Shown here: positions 10,390 through 21,922 of the stretch, piece after piece
Layout of the letters: each line of letters starts with the position of its first letter
How positions within the stretch are numbered: the first letter of the stretch is position 1
Source of the DNA: Acinetobacter silvestris
Lineage (GTDB): Bacteria; Pseudomonadota; Gammaproteobacteria; Pseudomonadales; Moraxellaceae
Length of the DNA: 64,000 nucleotides
Assembly (NCBI RefSeq): GCF_002135235.1
Contig: NZ_NEGB01000001.1
Span: 558,001-622,000, forward strand
Direction: 5' to 3'
Notes under the pieces: generated by a model
The model's input: the letters and a program-made list of their open reading frames with translations, nothing else
Databases searched by the model: none
What the model was told of the DNA's origin: nothing
Made by a program: the position numbers and the translations under genes

Positions 10390-13300
10390 TTATTGTGGAT
10401 CTGCTTGAGTTGTTTTCAAAAGCGTCTGCAAATTCGCAGCTTTTGGTTTTACCAACCAGAATTTACGGCTGTAATAATCAAACTCATTGCGGATCTTATA
10501 CGCCCAAGCACTACCAGTTTCTTGAATATGTTCATCTAAGATACGAAGTAAGAAGGTTTGATGTTCTTCCATCGCCTCGGTCGAAATACGGTTTAACTCA
10601 ATTAATTCATGGTTGTAGTGATCGACAAAGTCATTTTCTAGGTCAAGCACATAGGCAAAACCACCGGTCATTCCTGCACCAAAGTTGTGTCCAACTTTAC
10701 CTAAGACCGTCACAATACCACCGGTCATATATTCACAACAGTGGTCACCCGCACCTTCAATCACGGCGAAAGCACCTGAGTTACGCACCGCAAAACGCTC
10801 ACCCGCAGTTCCTGCAGCGAACACTTTACCGCCCGTTGCACCATATAAACAAGTGTTACCAATAATGGCTGTATTTTGGGTTTGGAACGGTGAACCTTTT
10901 GGTGGGAAAATAGAAAGCCGTCCACCCGCCATGCCTTTACCGACATAATCATTAGCATCACCTTCAAGTTTAATATGTAAACCACCCGCGTTCCAAACAC
11001 CCAATGACTGACCAGCAGTACCTGTTAAGTTCATCACAACTGGATGAGCTTCCATACTGAGGTTGCCATAGCGTTTCGCAATTTCACCTGAAATACGTGC
11101 ACCAATGGAGCGGTCACAGTTGCCTACTTTAAAGTGATATTCACCACCAGTACCCGCTTCAATCGCTGGTAACATTTGGCTGACCATTTTTTCAGCCAGT
11201 ATGCCTTTATCAAATGGTGCATTGCCTTGAACTTGGCAATACTGCGCCTTACCTTCCGCAGAAGGATGTGAAGTTAATAAAGCACTTAAATCTAAATGTG
11301 CATGTTTATCTGTTTCACCTGGTAAAACTTCTAGTAAATCGGTACGACCGATCAAATCTTTCAATGATGCAATGCCTAAAGCCGCTAACCATTCACGGGT
11401 TTCTTCTGCAATAAAGTGGAAGAAATTAATCAGCATTTCTGGCTCGCCAATATAATGCTCTTGACGTAAATGGTCTTGTTGCGTTGCAACACCGGTTGCA
11501 CAGTTATTTAAGTGGCAAATACGTAGGTATTTACAACCCAATGCGATCATCGGAGTAGAACCAAAACCGAAGCTTTCTGCCCCTAGAATTGCTGCTTTCA
11601 CCACATCAAGACCGGTTTTTAAACCACCGTCGGTTTGAACACGAACTTTGCCACGTAAGTCATTCACGCGAAGGGCTTGATGCGCTTCAGCAAGACCGAG
11701 TTCCCAAGGTGAACCTGCGTGATGGATTGAAGACAATGGCGATGCCGCCGTACCGCCGTCATAACCAGAAATGGTAATGAAATCGGCATACGCTTTTGCT
11801 ACACCCGCGGCAATGGTTCCAACACCCGGCTCTGATACCAGTTTCACCGAAACCATCGCTTGAGGATTGACTTGTTTTAAGTCAAAAATCAATTGTGATA
11901 AATCTTCAATAGAATAAATATCATGATGTGGTGGTGGTGAAATCAGCGTCACACCTGGTACTGAATAACGCAAACGTGCAATTAAGCCATTCACTTTACC
12001 ACCCGGTAACTGACCGCCCTCACCTGGTTTTGCACCTTGCGCAACTTTAATCTGTAAAACTTCAGCCGACATTAAATAGGCTGGTGTTACCCCAAAACGA
12101 CCTGAAGCAATTTGTTTGATTTTTGAGTTACGAATGGTGCCATAACGCGCTGGATCTTCACCGCCCTCACCGGAGTTTGAACGACCACCAATGGTGTTCA
12201 TAGCGATTGCAATCGCCTCATGTGCCTCTGGAGAAAGCGCACCTAAAGACATGCCCGCTGAGTCAAAACGTGGCAGAATTTCTTCAACTGATTCAACTGC
12301 TTCGATTGGTGTTGGATGATCGGTTTTTAATTTGAATAAATCACGGATCGTTGCAATAGGGCGATTATTAACCAATTCAGCGTATTCTTTAAAGTCAGCA
12401 TAATTACCCGAACGTACCGCTTTGTGCAGTGCATTAATCACATCTGGGTTAAATGCATGATATTCCTTATCGAATACAAATTTCAGTAAACCACCTTGAT
12501 CAATCGGTTTACGTGCTTTCCATGCATTTTCAGCCAATTTTTTCAAATCATTTTCAAGGTCAACAAAAGTTGCACCTTGAATACGACTTGGCACACCTAA
12601 GAAACATTGATTTACCACTTCATTGGATAAACCCACTGCTTCAAACAACTGGCCACCACGATAAGAAGCAACCGTTGAAATGCCCATTTTAGACAGAACT
12701 TTGAGTAAGCCTTTTTCAATGCCTTTACGGAAGTTGGCTTGGGCATGAATTGGATCACCCAACAATTCACCCTTCGCAATCAAATCATTGATCACATCAT
12801 AAGCAAGGTATGGATAAATGGCTGTAGCACCAAAACCTAAAATTACGGCAAACTGATGTGCATCACGTGCTAGACCTGTTTCGACAATAATATTGGCATC
12901 GGTACGTAAACCCACTTGGATTAAATAATGGTGAATTGCACCGGTTGCCATCAATGCATTGGCTGGTAAATAGCCTTGGCGAATTTTCTTATCTGAAAGC
13001 ACCAATAACGTTTTACCATCGCGAATCGCTTGCGCAGCTTCTTCACAAATACGCGTAATCGCCGCTTGTAAACCTTCAGTTTCGACGTAGTTTAAATCGA
13101 TATCGGCAATTTCATAACCTTTACGACCCAAAGTACGGATTTGATGCATTTTAGAATTTGACAATACTGGACTTGAAATAATCAAACGATCAGCATGTTC
13201 TGCACTTTGTTCAAAGACATTTTGTTCACGTCCCAAACAGGTTTCCAAAGACATCACAATCGATTCACGTAATGGATCAATCGGTGGATTAGTCACTTGA

Positions 13301-14871
13301 GCAAACTGTTGACGGAAGAAATCGGATACATGACGAACTTGGCGAGATAATACTGCCATCGGCGTATCATCACCCATCGAACCAACGGCTTCCTGACCGC
13401 TTTCTGCAATTGGACGCAGCAACTGATCACGCTCTTCAAAGGTCACCAAGAACATTTTCTGTGCTGCTTTGAGGTCATCACCTTTTAAGCCTTGGTCACA
13501 TAAATATTCTTCAAGTTCTGGGCTACCTTGTACGCGAATTGAATTTTCACGTAACCATTCACGGTAAGGACGCATTTTTTTCAAATGGTTACTAACATCT
13601 TTAGTATCGAGCAACTTACCCGTTAAGGTATCAATCACCAAAATTTGACCTGGACCGACACGGCCTTTAGAAATCACATCTTCAGGTTCATAGCCCCACA
13701 CACCAATTTCAGAAGCCAGTGTAATGTAGCCATTTTTAGTAATCACCCAACGGGCTGGACGTAAGCCATTACGATCCAACATACAAATGGCATGACGACC
13801 ATCTTGGATCACTAAGCCCGCAGGACCATCCCATGCTTCCATATGTTTTGAGTTAAATTCATAGAATGCACGTAAATCAGCATCTATCGTTTCAACGTTT
13901 TGCCAAGCAGGCGGAACCAACATCCGCAACGCACGGAAGAGATCCATACCCCCACCGACCAAGATTTCAAGCATATTATCTAAACTTGAAGAATCTGAAC
14001 CGGTGCGGTTCACAATTGGTTTTAAATCGGCTAAGCCAGGCAAGAGTGGATTTTCGAATTTTGGTGCACGTGCCATAGCCCAGTTACGATTCGCAGTAAT
14101 GGTATTAATCTCACCATTATGTGCAAGATAACGGAAGGGTTGCGCCAAAGGCCAACGTGGTAAAGTATTGGTTGAAAAGCGCTGATGGAAGACCACAATA
14201 TGTGACTCTAAACGTGGATCAGCAAGATCGGTGTAGAAGTCTGCAATCGCCTCAGGCATCATCAAGCCTTTATAGGTAATCACAGTAGAACACAGCGTGG
14301 TTACGTAAAAAGATGAGTCATTGATTAAAAGCTGCTCAGCACGACGACGTGCTAAAAATAACTTACGATTAAATTCAACTTCTGTGACACCCATTGGGCA
14401 ATTTACAATGACTTGTTCAAAAGCTGGCATAGATTGCAGTGCAATCTCACCTAAGGCTTCAACATTGGTTGGAACCACACGCCAAGCGAGAACTTTTAAA
14501 CCGTCCGCTTCAATTTCTTTCGTTAAAATTTGTTTTGCATGCGCAGCAATGGCAGGGTCTAAGTTTAAAAATACTGTACCTACTGCAAAAATTTCGCTCA
14601 ATGTAATGTCACTGAGTTTCTTCGCTTCTTCACGGAAGAATTTTTTTGGCATTGCTAAAAGTAAGCCACAGCCATCTCCAGTCTTACCATCTGCCGCAAT
14701 ACCACCACGGTGTGTCATGCAACTTAAACTGTGCATGGCCGTCTTGACTAAGTCATGACTGGCATCACCCTGCATATGGGCAATTAAACCGAAACCACAG
14801 TTATCTTTAAACTCATCAGGTTGATATAAACCTTGAGTGGGAGCTACAGTATTAGGCGATGGCATGTGCAT
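10390..14871 (-). CDS. gltB: Glutamate synthase (NADPH) large subunit
   Basis: The 1493-residue subunit makes glutamate from glutamine and 2-oxoglutarate, the main high-affinity ammonium assimilation route with glutamine synthetase. The amidotransferase domain begins after a 24-residue propeptide, with the nucleophile Cys25 in [10 protein letters not shown]. The FMN-binding synthase domain contains [12 protein letters not shown] and [13 protein letters not shown], and the 3Fe-4S cysteines are in [12 protein letters not shown]. The C-terminal GXGXG beta-helix repeats are visible ([19 protein letters not shown]). The ATG has AGAAGGG upstream. Length matches the bacterial family. Confidence 0.97.
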   Translation of the reverse strand: MHMPSPNTVAPTQGLYQPDEFKDNCGFGLIAHMQGDASHDLVKTAMHSLSCMTHRGGIAADGKTGDGCGLLLAMPKKFFREEAKKLSDITLSEIFAVGTVFLNLDPAIAAHAKQILTKEIEADGLKVLAWRVVPTNVEALGEIALQSMPAFEQVIVNCPMGVTEVEFNRKLFLARRRAEQLLINDSSFYVTTLCSTVITYKGLMMPEAIADFYTDLADPRLESHIVVFHQRFSTNTLPRWPLAQPFRYLAHNGEINTITANRNWAMARAPKFENPLLPGLADLKPIVNRTGSDSSSLDNMLEILVGGGMDLFRALRMLVPPAWQNVETIDADLRAFYEFNSKHMEAWDGPAGLVIQDGRHAICMLDRNGLRPARWVITKNGYITLASEIGVWGYEPEDVISKGRVGPGQILVIDTLTGKLLDTKDVSNHLKKMRPYREWLRENSIRVQGSPELEEYLCDQGLKGDDLKAAQKMFLVTFEERDQLLRPIAESGQEAVGSMGDDTPMAVLSRQVRHVSDFFRQQFAQVTNPPIDPLRESIVMSLETCLGREQNVFEQSAEHADRLIISSPVLSNSKMHQIRTLGRKGYEIADIDLNYVETEGLQAAITRICEEAAQAIRDGKTLLVLSDKKIRQGYLPANALMATGAIHHYLIQVGLRTDANIIVETGLARDAHQFAVILGFGATAIYPYLAYDVINDLIAKGELLGDPIHAQANFRKGIEKGLLKVLSKMGISTVASYRGGQLFEAVGLSNEVVNQCFLGVPSRIQGATFVDLENDLKKLAENAWKARKPIDQGGLLKFVFDKEYHAFNPDVINALHKAVRSGNYADFKEYAELVNNRPIATIRDLFKLKTDHPTPIEAVESVEEILPRFDSAGMSLGALSPEAHEAIAIAMNTIGGRSNSGEGGEDPARYGTIRNSKIKQIASGRFGVTPAYLMSAEVLQIKVAQGAKPGEGGQLPGGKVNGLIARLRYSVPGVTLISPPPHHDIYSIEDLSQLIFDLKQVNPQAMVSVKLVSEPGVGTIAAGVAKAYADFITISGYDGGTAASPLSSIHHAGSPWELGLAEAHQALRVNDLRGKVRVQTDGGLKTGLDVVKAAILGAESFGFGSTPMIALGCKYLRICHLNNCATGVATQQDHLRQEHYIGEPEMLINFFHFIAEETREWLAALGIASLKDLIGRTDLLEVLPGETDKHAHLDLSALLTSHPSAEGKAQYCQVQGNAPFDKGILAEKMVSQMLPAIEAGTGGEYHFKVGNCDRSIGARISGEIAKRYGNLSMEAHPVVMNLTGTAGQSLGVWNAGGLHIKLEGDANDYVGKGMAGGRLSIFPPKGSPFQTQNTAIIGNTCLYGATGGKVFAAGTAGERFAVRNSGAFAVIEGAGDHCCEYMTGGIVTVLGKVGHNFGAGMTGGFAYVLDLENDFVDHYNHELIELNRISTEAMEEHQTFLLRILDEHIQETGSAWAYKIRNEFDYYSRKFWLVKPKAANLQTLLKTTQADPQ

Positions 14872-15272
14872 AGCGTACCCTTCTTTCTACAAAGGCCCTT
14901 ATGGGCAAAATACATTCGAAATCTAAATTACAACTTAATAAGATCCTCAGACAATCGCTTTAGAATTATTAAGCTCTAGCGCTCAATCTAATTGCAAAAA
15001 GCATTTGGATATTTCGCACTTATTTAAAGCAAATTGATTCATTAAAATCGCACCAATTAAATCCGCCGCTCCAAAATAGGACAACACATTCAATTAGCAC
15101 ATGATTAAAGCAAAAAATATGCCATCTTTTATTTTTATCACCAAATGATTCAAATATAGTTATTTCGATCGTTCAACAAAATTTAATCAAAACTTCACAA
15201 CCGATTAATCGCACCATTATTGTGCGATATTTTATTTTTATAACCTAAATCGCTCTATTTTAGAACCATTAT
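14872..15272. other. 401-bp gap upstream of gltB
   Basis: No gene is seen. It should contain the gltB promoter on the minus strand and the 3' end of the aroB/SPOR transcript. A small GCCC-TTAT-GGGC hairpin lies just upstream of gltB at about 14897. A second hairpin near 15208 is listed separately. Confidence 0.5.
15208..15233 (+). terminator. Terminator-like hairpin, plus orientation
   Basis: ATCGCAC-N7-GTGCGAT gives a 7-bp stem followed on the plus strand by ATATTTTATTTTTA. It lies about 45 bases beyond the SPOR-protein stop, but the T-rich tail is on the wrong side for that minus-strand gene, so its role is unclear. Confidence 0.35.
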
Positions 15273-16148
15273 TTAGTTAAATGGATCACTTATTTCACGC
15301 TGTGGAGATTTCTTTTCAGGACTTGCATTATTTTCTTTCACTTTATCAGGTACGCTCAGTGTTGAGTGTGATTTTTGTACATCAACCACATTACCTTGCT
15401 GATCTTTACGTGTAATTGTAGTGTTCGTCGTCGCATTTATTGCATGATTATTTGTTGCTGTTTTAGCAGTAGGTTTGGCCTGAGCAATTGGCATTTCATC
15501 AATAATCGGTAATGCAGCAGCTTTCAACTTTACCTCATAAAGCTTATTACTGCCTTGCAATTCCTCCGAACCCAAATCATTAATCGAATCACTATATTGA
15601 CCAAATTGTATCGCTTTCGGTTGAATAGATGCTGGCAGTATAATTTTGAACTGGGTTAATTGTGCTTTCGCAACATCTTCATTTTTAAAAACACCGTACA
15701 CAACCACATACTGTTCAGATTTATTCTCGCCACTTAAACGAAAATAAATCAAATTTTTTTGATCTGGCTGCTTCAATAAAAATGCTTTAATCACATCTTC
15801 TTTATTGGCTCGGAACAATTCAAGTGTCCAATTTTTCTGATTTTCTTGAATAAACTTCGTGCCTCGAAATTCAGCTTCGTGGTTTCCGGAAGTAACCACT
15901 CGCGTGGTTAACTCTAAAGGACGAACCTCATCCATCAAACTACCTAAATGTATAGTTGCTGCCACTTTTTCAGGTTGAATCTGTACTTGATTTTCTTCAA
16001 TCGGATTTTCAACACTCACCAAATCTTTCGTATCAGTTATTGCCCAAAAAATTAAGGCAATAAATAGGCATAGCAGACCACCAATCAACCAAATATATTG
16101 TCGAATTTTTTGCCAATTTACTTGAGTTGCTGTCATACCTATACCCAT
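15273..16148 (-). CDS. SPOR-domain membrane protein (DamX-like)
   Basis: The 291-residue protein has one membrane helix at about residues 19-38 (WLIGGLLCLFIALIFWAI), a short cytoplasmic N-terminus and a periplasmic remainder. Residues about 105-175 look like a SPOR peptidoglycan-binding domain (WTLELFRANKEDVIKAFL ... YVVVYGVFKNEDVAKAQL). The last 100 residues are low-complexity and polar. Position directly after aroK-aroB matches damX of enterobacteria, a cell-division protein. The start is uncertain: ATG at 16148 or the ATG four codons later; neither has a strong ribosome site. It starts 5 bases after the aroB stop, so an operon is likely. Confidence 0.7.
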   Translation of the reverse strand: MGIGMTATQVNWQKIRQYIWLIGGLLCLFIALIFWAITDTKDLVSVENPIEENQVQIQPEKVAATIHLGSLMDEVRPLELTTRVVTSGNHEAEFRGTKFIQENQKNWTLELFRANKEDVIKAFLLKQPDQKNLIYFRLSGENKSEQYVVVYGVFKNEDVAKAQLTQFKIILPASIQPKAIQFGQYSDSINDLGSEELQGSNKLYEVKLKAAALPIIDEMPIAQAKPTAKTATNNHAINATTNTTITRKDQQGNVVDVQKSHSTLSVPDKVKENNASPEKKSPQREISDPFN

Positions 16149-16153
16149 TTCAA

Positions 16154-17233
16154 TTAATTTTGATTCGCAAGAATCGTCTGCGTCATCAATTCCACATCAA
16201 AGTCTTTAGTAAGAATGGCCTGACCTAACTGCTTCATCAATACCAAGCGTAATTGACCATTCAGTACTTTTTTATCATGCGACATGTATGCCAAAAATTC
16301 TTCCAACGGAATTTTTGGACATGCTACAGGCAAATTTGCTCGTTGAATAATTTTTTTTGTACGCTCCAAATCTGCTGCACTAATCCACCCCATACGTTGC
16401 GATAAATCTGCGGCCATCACCATACCTGTTGCAACGGCTTCACCGTGTAGCCACACGCCATATCCCATATAGGATTCAATGGCATGGCCAAAGGTATGGC
16501 CTAAATTCAGTAAGGCACGCTCGCCTTGCTCTTTTTCATCATTCGCTACAATACGCGCTTTATGCGCACAAGAACGATAGACAGCCTCAGCCAATAATGC
16601 TGAATCACCGGCAACCAGACCCTCCATATGTTCTTCTAGCCAAACCAAAAACTCTATGTCAGCCAATAGCGCATATTTAATTACCTCAGCTAGACCTGCA
16701 GAAAGTTCACGAGCTGGCAGGCTTTTTAATTGTGCCATATCCGCTAAAACCACTTGAGGTTGCTGGAATGCACCAATCATATTTTTACCCAACGGATGAT
16801 TAATTCCCGTTTTTCCACCAACACTGGAGTCTACTTGAGATAACAGTGTAGTCGGTACCTGAATAAAATAGACCCCACGTTGAAAACATGCTGCTGCGAA
16901 ACCAGCCATATCACCAATCACGCCACCACCGAGTGCTAAAACGGTACAATCTCGGTTAAAGCCTGCTTCAAGTAATGCATCAAAAATTAAAGTTAAATGC
17001 TCAATATTTTTATATTGTTCACCATCTGGTAAAACGCATACTGCAACTTTTTTACCGAGCTTTTCAAGCGCAGCAACATAATGATCTAAATACAAAGGTT
17101 GAACTGTTGTATTGGTTACAATCATCACTTGTTGACCATGAATATAAGGTTCGAGTAATTGTTGTGGATTTAAATGACTACCAATAAAAATTGGATAACG
17201 GCGATCACCCAGTTCAACATATAATGTTTGCAT
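16154..17233 (-). CDS. aroB: 3-dehydroquinate synthase
   Basis: The 359-residue enzyme converts DAHP to 3-dehydroquinate, the second shikimate step, using NAD+ and a divalent metal. NAD-binding region [20 protein letters not shown] and substrate/metal residues in [19 protein letters not shown] and [11 protein letters not shown] are intact. Start ATG at 17233; it is 23 bases downstream of aroK in the same operon. Length is normal. Confidence 0.97.
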   Translation of the reverse strand: MQTLYVELGDRRYPIFIGSHLNPQQLLEPYIHGQQVMIVTNTTVQPLYLDHYVAALEKLGKKVAVCVLPDGEQYKNIEHLTLIFDALLEAGFNRDCTVLALGGGVIGDMAGFAAACFQRGVYFIQVPTTLLSQVDSSVGGKTGINHPLGKNMIGAFQQPQVVLADMAQLKSLPARELSAGLAEVIKYALLADIEFLVWLEEHMEGLVAGDSALLAEAVYRSCAHKARIVANDEKEQGERALLNLGHTFGHAIESYMGYGVWLHGEAVATGMVMAADLSQRMGWISAADLERTKKIIQRANLPVACPKIPLEEFLAYMSHDKKVLNGQLRLVLMKQLGQAILTKDFDVELMTQTILANQN

Positions 17234-17256
17234 TTGATTAACTATCCATAAAACCT

Positions 17257-17802
17257 TTATTCAACATCACGTTTTGACACGATAAGTTGTAAAATATGTT
17301 GTGCTAAATCCCGTGCAGCACCTTGATTTGTTTCAATCACATAATGTGCAACTTCACGATAAAAAGGATCTCTCACTTGCAATAAGTCTCTCAACTTTTG
17401 CTCTGGATTTGCAACTTGCAATAGTGGACGATTCTTATCACGATAGGTACGTTGCAATTGAATTTCGACAGGGGTATACAAATAAACAACGATACCACGT
17501 TGTTTTAAATATTCTCGATTTAAAGCTTGGGTAACAGCACCACCACCCGTGGCGATGACTAAATTTTTTTTTGTTGTTAATTCATTGATAACCATAGATT
17601 CACGACTGCGAAAACCTTGCTCACCTTCCTTCTCAAATATCCAAGGAATCGTGGCCCCAGTTTTTCGCTCAATCTCATGATCGCTGTCTAAAAATTCACG
17701 CCCCAAAAGATCAGCAAGATGCCGACCAACAGTAGTTTTCCCCGCTCCCATGGGCCCTACCAAATATATATTTGGTAGGGTATTAAACTCTTTGCTTGGC
17801 AA
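17257..17802 (-). CDS. aroK: Shikimate kinase
   Basis: A 181-residue P-loop kinase that phosphorylates shikimate at the 3-hydroxyl. Walker [12 protein letters not shown], the shikimate-binding DSDHEIE and FRSRES motifs, the ATGGGAV loop and the lid RNRPLL-like KNRPLLQ are all present. The best start is TTG at 17802 with AGGTGA five bases upstream, placing the P-loop at residue 16. It sits 36 bases after pilQ and 23 bases before aroB, an arrangement common in gammaproteobacteria. Confidence 0.95.
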   Translation of the reverse strand: MPSKEFNTLPNIYLVGPMGAGKTTVGRHLADLLGREFLDSDHEIERKTGATIPWIFEKEGEQGFRSRESMVINELTTKKNLVIATGGGAVTQALNREYLKQRGIVVYLYTPVEIQLQRTYRDKNRPLLQVANPEQKLRDLLQVRDPFYREVAHYVIETNQGAARDLAQHILQLIVSKRDVE

Positions 17803-17838
17803 GGAGTCACCTATTGAATTGCTTTCATTGCACCTATA

Positions 17839-20022
17839 TTAATGATTTCTCGATTGTGTGTCATTAACAATTCTAGGTGTAACAAAGATTAATAGTTCAC
17901 GCTTGTTTTCCAATTTAGTATCTTTGCGGAATAAACGCCCTAAGTAAGGAAGATCGCCAAAGAATGGCACTTTAGTCTGTTTATTTGCAGTTTCCTGCTC
18001 AAAAATTCCGCCAAGTACTACAGTTTCTCCATTATCAACCAATACATTGGTATTAATTTCATTTTTATTTAAAATGATTTCACCATTTGGTGCAACTCCA
18101 CCACGGGAGTCGCTGGTAATATTTAACTGCATTTGTACTTTGCCATCTGGCGTAATACTTGGTGTCACATCCAAACTCAATAATGCTTGTTTAAATGAAG
18201 TCGTTGCTGTTGAGCCTGCAGCAGAATTGGTCGTACTCTGGTAAGGAATTTCTTGACCTGATGCCACTTTTGCTTGCTGTTTATCCGCCGTCATCACTTT
18301 TGGTGTCGAAATCACTTCACCATAGCCATCGGCTTGTAATGCTGAAAGTTCTAAATCCAGCATGAAATCAGAAAGACTAATAAGACCAAAGGCAATTTTA
18401 CTTGCACCTGCACCTGTCACGCCTAAATCTACATTCAGATTATCTGGACGATTAATAGTATATTTACCTTTATCATCAGGTTCTCTTAAATCCCATAAAG
18501 TGGTCTCACTACCACCGACTAACAAATCATTATTACGAGTAATTCCTTGCGATAAAATACCCCACTTCACCCCCATCTCTTTGGTAAAGTCCGTGGTTGC
18601 ACGAACAATTCGAGCTTCAATCATCACTTGTTTAACAGACACATCTAATAAATCAATCATCTTACGAATTTGATCAATTTTTTGGGCTGTATCATTAATA
18701 ATCAAAGTATTGGTTCGTGGATCAACTGAAATCGTGCCTCGAGGACTCAACAAACTTCCAACACTATCGCCTAATGGATCTGATGAGTTACTACTACTAG
18801 CACTTGATGATGAACTACCCGAATTTCTTCCCTGAGTAATTAATTTCTCAATATCAATAGCTTTGGCATAATTCAGTTGAATATATTCCGTTTGTAGCGG
18901 TGCGAGCTTAACGCTTTGTGCAATGGCTTTAGCTGCGTCTTCTTCTGATTTAATCAATTCAGAAACCGGTGCAATCCAAATCACACTCCCATTACGACGT
19001 TTATCTAGGTTTTTGGTTTTTAATATAATATCTAAAGCTTGATCCCAAGGCACATCTTTCAAGCGCAATGTAATATTGCCTTGTACAGTGTCTGCAGCAA
19101 CCATATTAATACCGGTAAAATCAGCCAGTAATTGCAACACGCGGCGCACTTCAATATCTTGGAAATCTAATGAGATTTTTTTACCGACATACGCATTTGC
19201 AGACAGTGGATTTTTTAAACCTTTTTTCTCTTCTGGCTTTTTCAAACTTACAGTCAATTTATTTTCAGCCTGATACGCCATATATTCATAACTACCAGCC
19301 GACTGAATGGTAATAACACCATTCTGGCCATCATTATATGCATCAACACTTGCAACAGGCGTCGCAAAATCATTGACATTTAAACGGCGTGCTAGATGTG
19401 CCGGAATCTTGGTTCCCAACATACGAATAACAACTTTACTGCCTTGCTGTTGTACATCGACAGGGGTATTGGTTCCAAGTAAATCTACAATGATTTGCCC
19501 TTCACCGGCTTTGCCACGTTGAAAGCCAATATTCGAAACTCCTTGGCTCTGCTGATTTACCGCAGGAGCCAAATGAGGTAATGCGCTCGCTTGACTCGCA
19601 TTGTTTATTTTCAAAATAAACGTGTTTCCTTCAACACGTGTTGTAAAAGCACCACTATTCTTTAAATTGACTGTTAATCGTGCACGTTGATCATCTGAAG
19701 CAACATCTATACTGGATGCTTCTTCACTTGCAACTGGAATGATTTTTTGACTTAAAGACTGGCTTGCCTTATCAAAATCCAGAATTAAACGTGCCGGATT
19801 GTCGAGTTGATAGGCCTGTGGCTGCGGAGGTAAACCATTAAACATGACCCGAACTTCTGTTCCTTGCCCAGGGATTTGCATAGGAACGACATTGGTCATT
19901 TGTGTCTGAGCCGCTGTAACTTGCATTATTGCAATAGATACTGCTGCCATCGAAAATTGACGCATATTGGTATTCATAAACTTGCCATCCCCACCAAAGA
20001 TATTTTTCAAACTATTTTTCAT
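17839..20022 (-). CDS. pilQ: Type IV pilus secretin
   Basis: The 727-residue outer-membrane secretin through which the pilus emerges. After a signal region (hydrophobic stretch near residues 24-40), two AMIN domains span about 45-130 and 165-255. An STN/N0 domain at about 290-340 (VGKKISLDFQDIEVRRVLQLLADF) and an N1 domain follow, then the secretin core ending TPRIVNDTQ. A Ser-rich linker (GSSSSSASSSNSSDP) interrupts the N1/secretin junction. The ATG has AAGGA upstream. Last gene of the pilMNOPQ set, required for pili and natural transformation. Confidence 0.96.
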   Translation of the reverse strand: MKNSLKNIFGGDGKFMNTNMRQFSMAAVSIAIMQVTAAQTQMTNVVPMQIPGQGTEVRVMFNGLPPQPQAYQLDNPARLILDFDKASQSLSQKIIPVASEEASSIDVASDDQRARLTVNLKNSGAFTTRVEGNTFILKINNASQASALPHLAPAVNQQSQGVSNIGFQRGKAGEGQIIVDLLGTNTPVDVQQQGSKVVIRMLGTKIPAHLARRLNVNDFATPVASVDAYNDGQNGVITIQSAGSYEYMAYQAENKLTVSLKKPEEKKGLKNPLSANAYVGKKISLDFQDIEVRRVLQLLADFTGINMVAADTVQGNITLRLKDVPWDQALDIILKTKNLDKRRNGSVIWIAPVSELIKSEEDAAKAIAQSVKLAPLQTEYIQLNYAKAIDIEKLITQGRNSGSSSSSASSSNSSDPLGDSVGSLLSPRGTISVDPRTNTLIINDTAQKIDQIRKMIDLLDVSVKQVMIEARIVRATTDFTKEMGVKWGILSQGITRNNDLLVGGSETTLWDLREPDDKGKYTINRPDNLNVDLGVTGAGASKIAFGLISLSDFMLDLELSALQADGYGEVISTPKVMTADKQQAKVASGQEIPYQSTTNSAAGSTATTSFKQALLSLDVTPSITPDGKVQMQLNITSDSRGGVAPNGEIILNKNEINTNVLVDNGETVVLGGIFEQETANKQTKVPFFGDLPYLGRLFRKDTKLENKRELLIFVTPRIVNDTQSRNH

Positions 20023-20040
20023 TGTTATTCCTTAATTTAA

Positions 20041-20568
20041 TCAGTCCACTGGCCCAATAAGAATTAAACTTCTCGGTCTCTCGATATAACCATCTCGACC
20101 ATCAGGCACAATTTCAATTAGATCAATTTGAGTCGGTGTAATATTAACAATCCGTCCTTGGTTTATCCCCAAATAACTACCACGTTGTACCCGCTCTATT
20201 TCACCATCAGGCGTGAGGATCAATGCCATAATTTGTCCAGCACCGTCTTTTATACTGCCTTTAAAAGTTAAAGTTTCTAATGCATAACTTTCTAAAGGTT
20301 GCGCTTGTCTAGAAAAATTAGGATAGACCCGTTTTCCAGACATAATTTTTAACTCTTGTGCAATAGAGCCGGGTAAAAATGGACTACGCAGTTGTTGTGC
20401 CGAATAATTAAAATTGGGCACTGGGGGAAACACTGGTGCTGGCTCAATAGGTAATGGTGGCTGATTTCGGATATTTGCCATTTCTTGATTCACAGCATCA
20501 ATCCGTGAATCACATCCGATTAATACAAACCCCAGAGCAATTACACTCGCAATTTTTAATCCTTTCAT
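20041..20568 (-). CDS. pilP: Type IV pilus alignment lipoprotein
   Basis: A 175-residue lipoprotein with signal peptide and lipobox LIGC (Cys19). The residue after the Cys is Asp, which in enterobacteria is an inner-membrane retention signal and fits the known inner-membrane role of PilP. A Pro-rich linker is followed by a small beta-domain (GSYLGINQGRIVNI) that contacts PilQ. It overlaps pilO by one base (TAATG). Confidence 0.94.
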   Translation of the reverse strand: MKGLKIASVIALGFVLIGCDSRIDAVNQEMANIRNQPPLPIEPAPVFPPVPNFNYSAQQLRSPFLPGSIAQELKIMSGKRVYPNFSRQAQPLESYALETLTFKGSIKDGAGQIMALILTPDGEIERVQRGSYLGINQGRIVNITPTQIDLIEIVPDGRDGYIERPRSLILIGPVD

Positions 20569-21293
20569 TATTTGTGCCCCCCTGACTGACTCGCAGCGGC
20601 TTGTGCATCTGGGTTATTCGTTTCATCAGCCCCAATATAACGATAAGTTTTCGCATTTAACTTATAGTCAATCACAGGAATATCTGTTTTTTTATCTTTA
20701 TTAACCGTTCCGATGATGTCAAAATCATGGAGCGTTACAATACGCGGTAAAGCAGCAATATTACTGACGAATATACCAAAAGAATGATAATCACCCGTTG
20801 CTTCAATTGAGATCGGTTGCTCTACAAAAAACTCTTGTTTCACTTCTTCTTCTAAACGAATATTTTTGAACTTTAAACCTGAACTCACACCTGTAACGTT
20901 AATATCTTCAACCAAACTTGGAATTTCAGTTTCTTTTGGCAATTGCTCTAATTGCTGCGTGAAATTTGCTTCCATTTGCTGTAGTTGCGCTTGATATTGC
21001 TGTAGGTTACGTAGTTTTGAGTCTTTTTCTTTAAACTCATTTAATAAGTTCTGTTCCTGTGCTTGTGCCGAATCAATACTATCTAGCTTAGGTTTTATCG
21101 CTAAAAAATAACCAATTGCGCATACGACAAAGAATGCAAATAACCAACAGGTAATTTTGACCGAAACCGGCCAACTACCAAAATTGTTCATATCCAAGGT
21201 ATTAAACTGTTGGAAAAACTTTTCAACGGTCATTTTAGGTTTCTTTGCAGCGACTTGTTCTGAATCAAGTTGATCTAATTCTTCACGGCTCAT
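20568..21293 (-). CDS. pilO: Type IV pilus alignment protein
   Basis: A 241-residue bitopic inner-membrane protein. A cytoplasmic N-terminus precedes one membrane helix (WLFAFFVVCAIGYFLA, about residues 50-66), then a periplasmic coiled coil (residues ~75-125) and a ferredoxin-like domain. It pairs with PilN to bridge PilM and PilP/PilQ. It overlaps pilN by four bases (ATGA). Confidence 0.94.
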   Translation of the reverse strand: MSREELDQLDSEQVAAKKPKMTVEKFFQQFNTLDMNNFGSWPVSVKITCWLFAFFVVCAIGYFLAIKPKLDSIDSAQAQEQNLLNEFKEKDSKLRNLQQYQAQLQQMEANFTQQLEQLPKETEIPSLVEDINVTGVSSGLKFKNIRLEEEVKQEFFVEQPISIEATGDYHSFGIFVSNIAALPRIVTLHDFDIIGTVNKDKKTDIPVIDYKLNAKTYRYIGADETNNPDAQAAASQSGGHK

Positions 21294-21922
21294 TTTGCAA
21301 CCTCCGTCTTCGTTTTAGGCGCACTATCATCTGCTGCAGGTATTGCAACTTCACCAAGATCTACACTGACGACAAAGCTTCCATAGGTTTCTTCAACTCT
21401 TGGAACAACCGAGCTATTGCCTTTATTTTTATTTTCTTCTGCAGCAATGAAAGAATTCATAAATGCATTTCTATACCATTCAGAAGCTTCTAAACCTCTC
21501 AATAGCTCAGCAACGGTATTTGGGCTTTCTGCTTTACCTTCAATCGTAAACTTATTGCCCACACGACTAAACTTAGTGATGTACATTGTTGTTGGCACAA
21601 CACGCACCAATTCATCCACTAAACGGACGGTTACAGGTCGTTGACCTTGTAAGCCTTGAATTAATTTCATTCTTTCAATGACTGCATTTCTGCGTTCTTG
21701 CAAGCCATCTAAAGTTTTTAATTGCACATCTAAGTTTTGATTCGTACTCACAATTAATTGATTGGCCTGTTCTTGATCTTCTAATTGATGATCATAATAA
21801 AACCAAGCCAACACAACAGCGACTAAGCCCAATAATGCCACTGCAATACACATTGCAATAAACTGTTTCTTTTTCTGTTCTCTTAGCTCATCACGCCAAG
21901 GGAGTAAGTTAATCTTTGCCAT
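21290..21922 (-). CDS. pilN: Type IV pilus alignment protein
   Basis: A 210-residue bitopic protein beginning with the conserved INLLPWR motif (residues 4-10) that docks into PilM, then one membrane helix at about 22-42, a periplasmic coiled coil and a ferredoxin-like fold. Its start touches the pilM stop, so the operon is tightly coupled. Confidence 0.95.
   Translation of the reverse strand: MAKINLLPWRDELREQKKKQFIAMCIAVALLGLVAVVLAWFYYDHQLEDQEQANQLIVSTNQNLDVQLKTLDGLQERRNAVIERMKLIQGLQGQRPVTVRLVDELVRVVPTTMYITKFSRVGNKFTIEGKAESPNTVAELLRGLEASEWYRNAFMNSFIAAEENKNKGNSSVVPRVEETYGSFVVSVDLGEVAIPAADDSAPKTKTEVAK

Noticed and set aside
10377..10865. 162-residue plus-strand frame opposite gltB
   Set aside because: It lies wholly antisense to gltB, has a composition unlike a real protein (His/Gln/Arg-rich) and no ribosome site.
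18781..18835. Ser-codon-rich repeat in pilQ as a possible phase-variable repeat
   Set aside because: Codons are mixed and there is no perfect tandem DNA unit; a Ser-rich linker is common in secretins.
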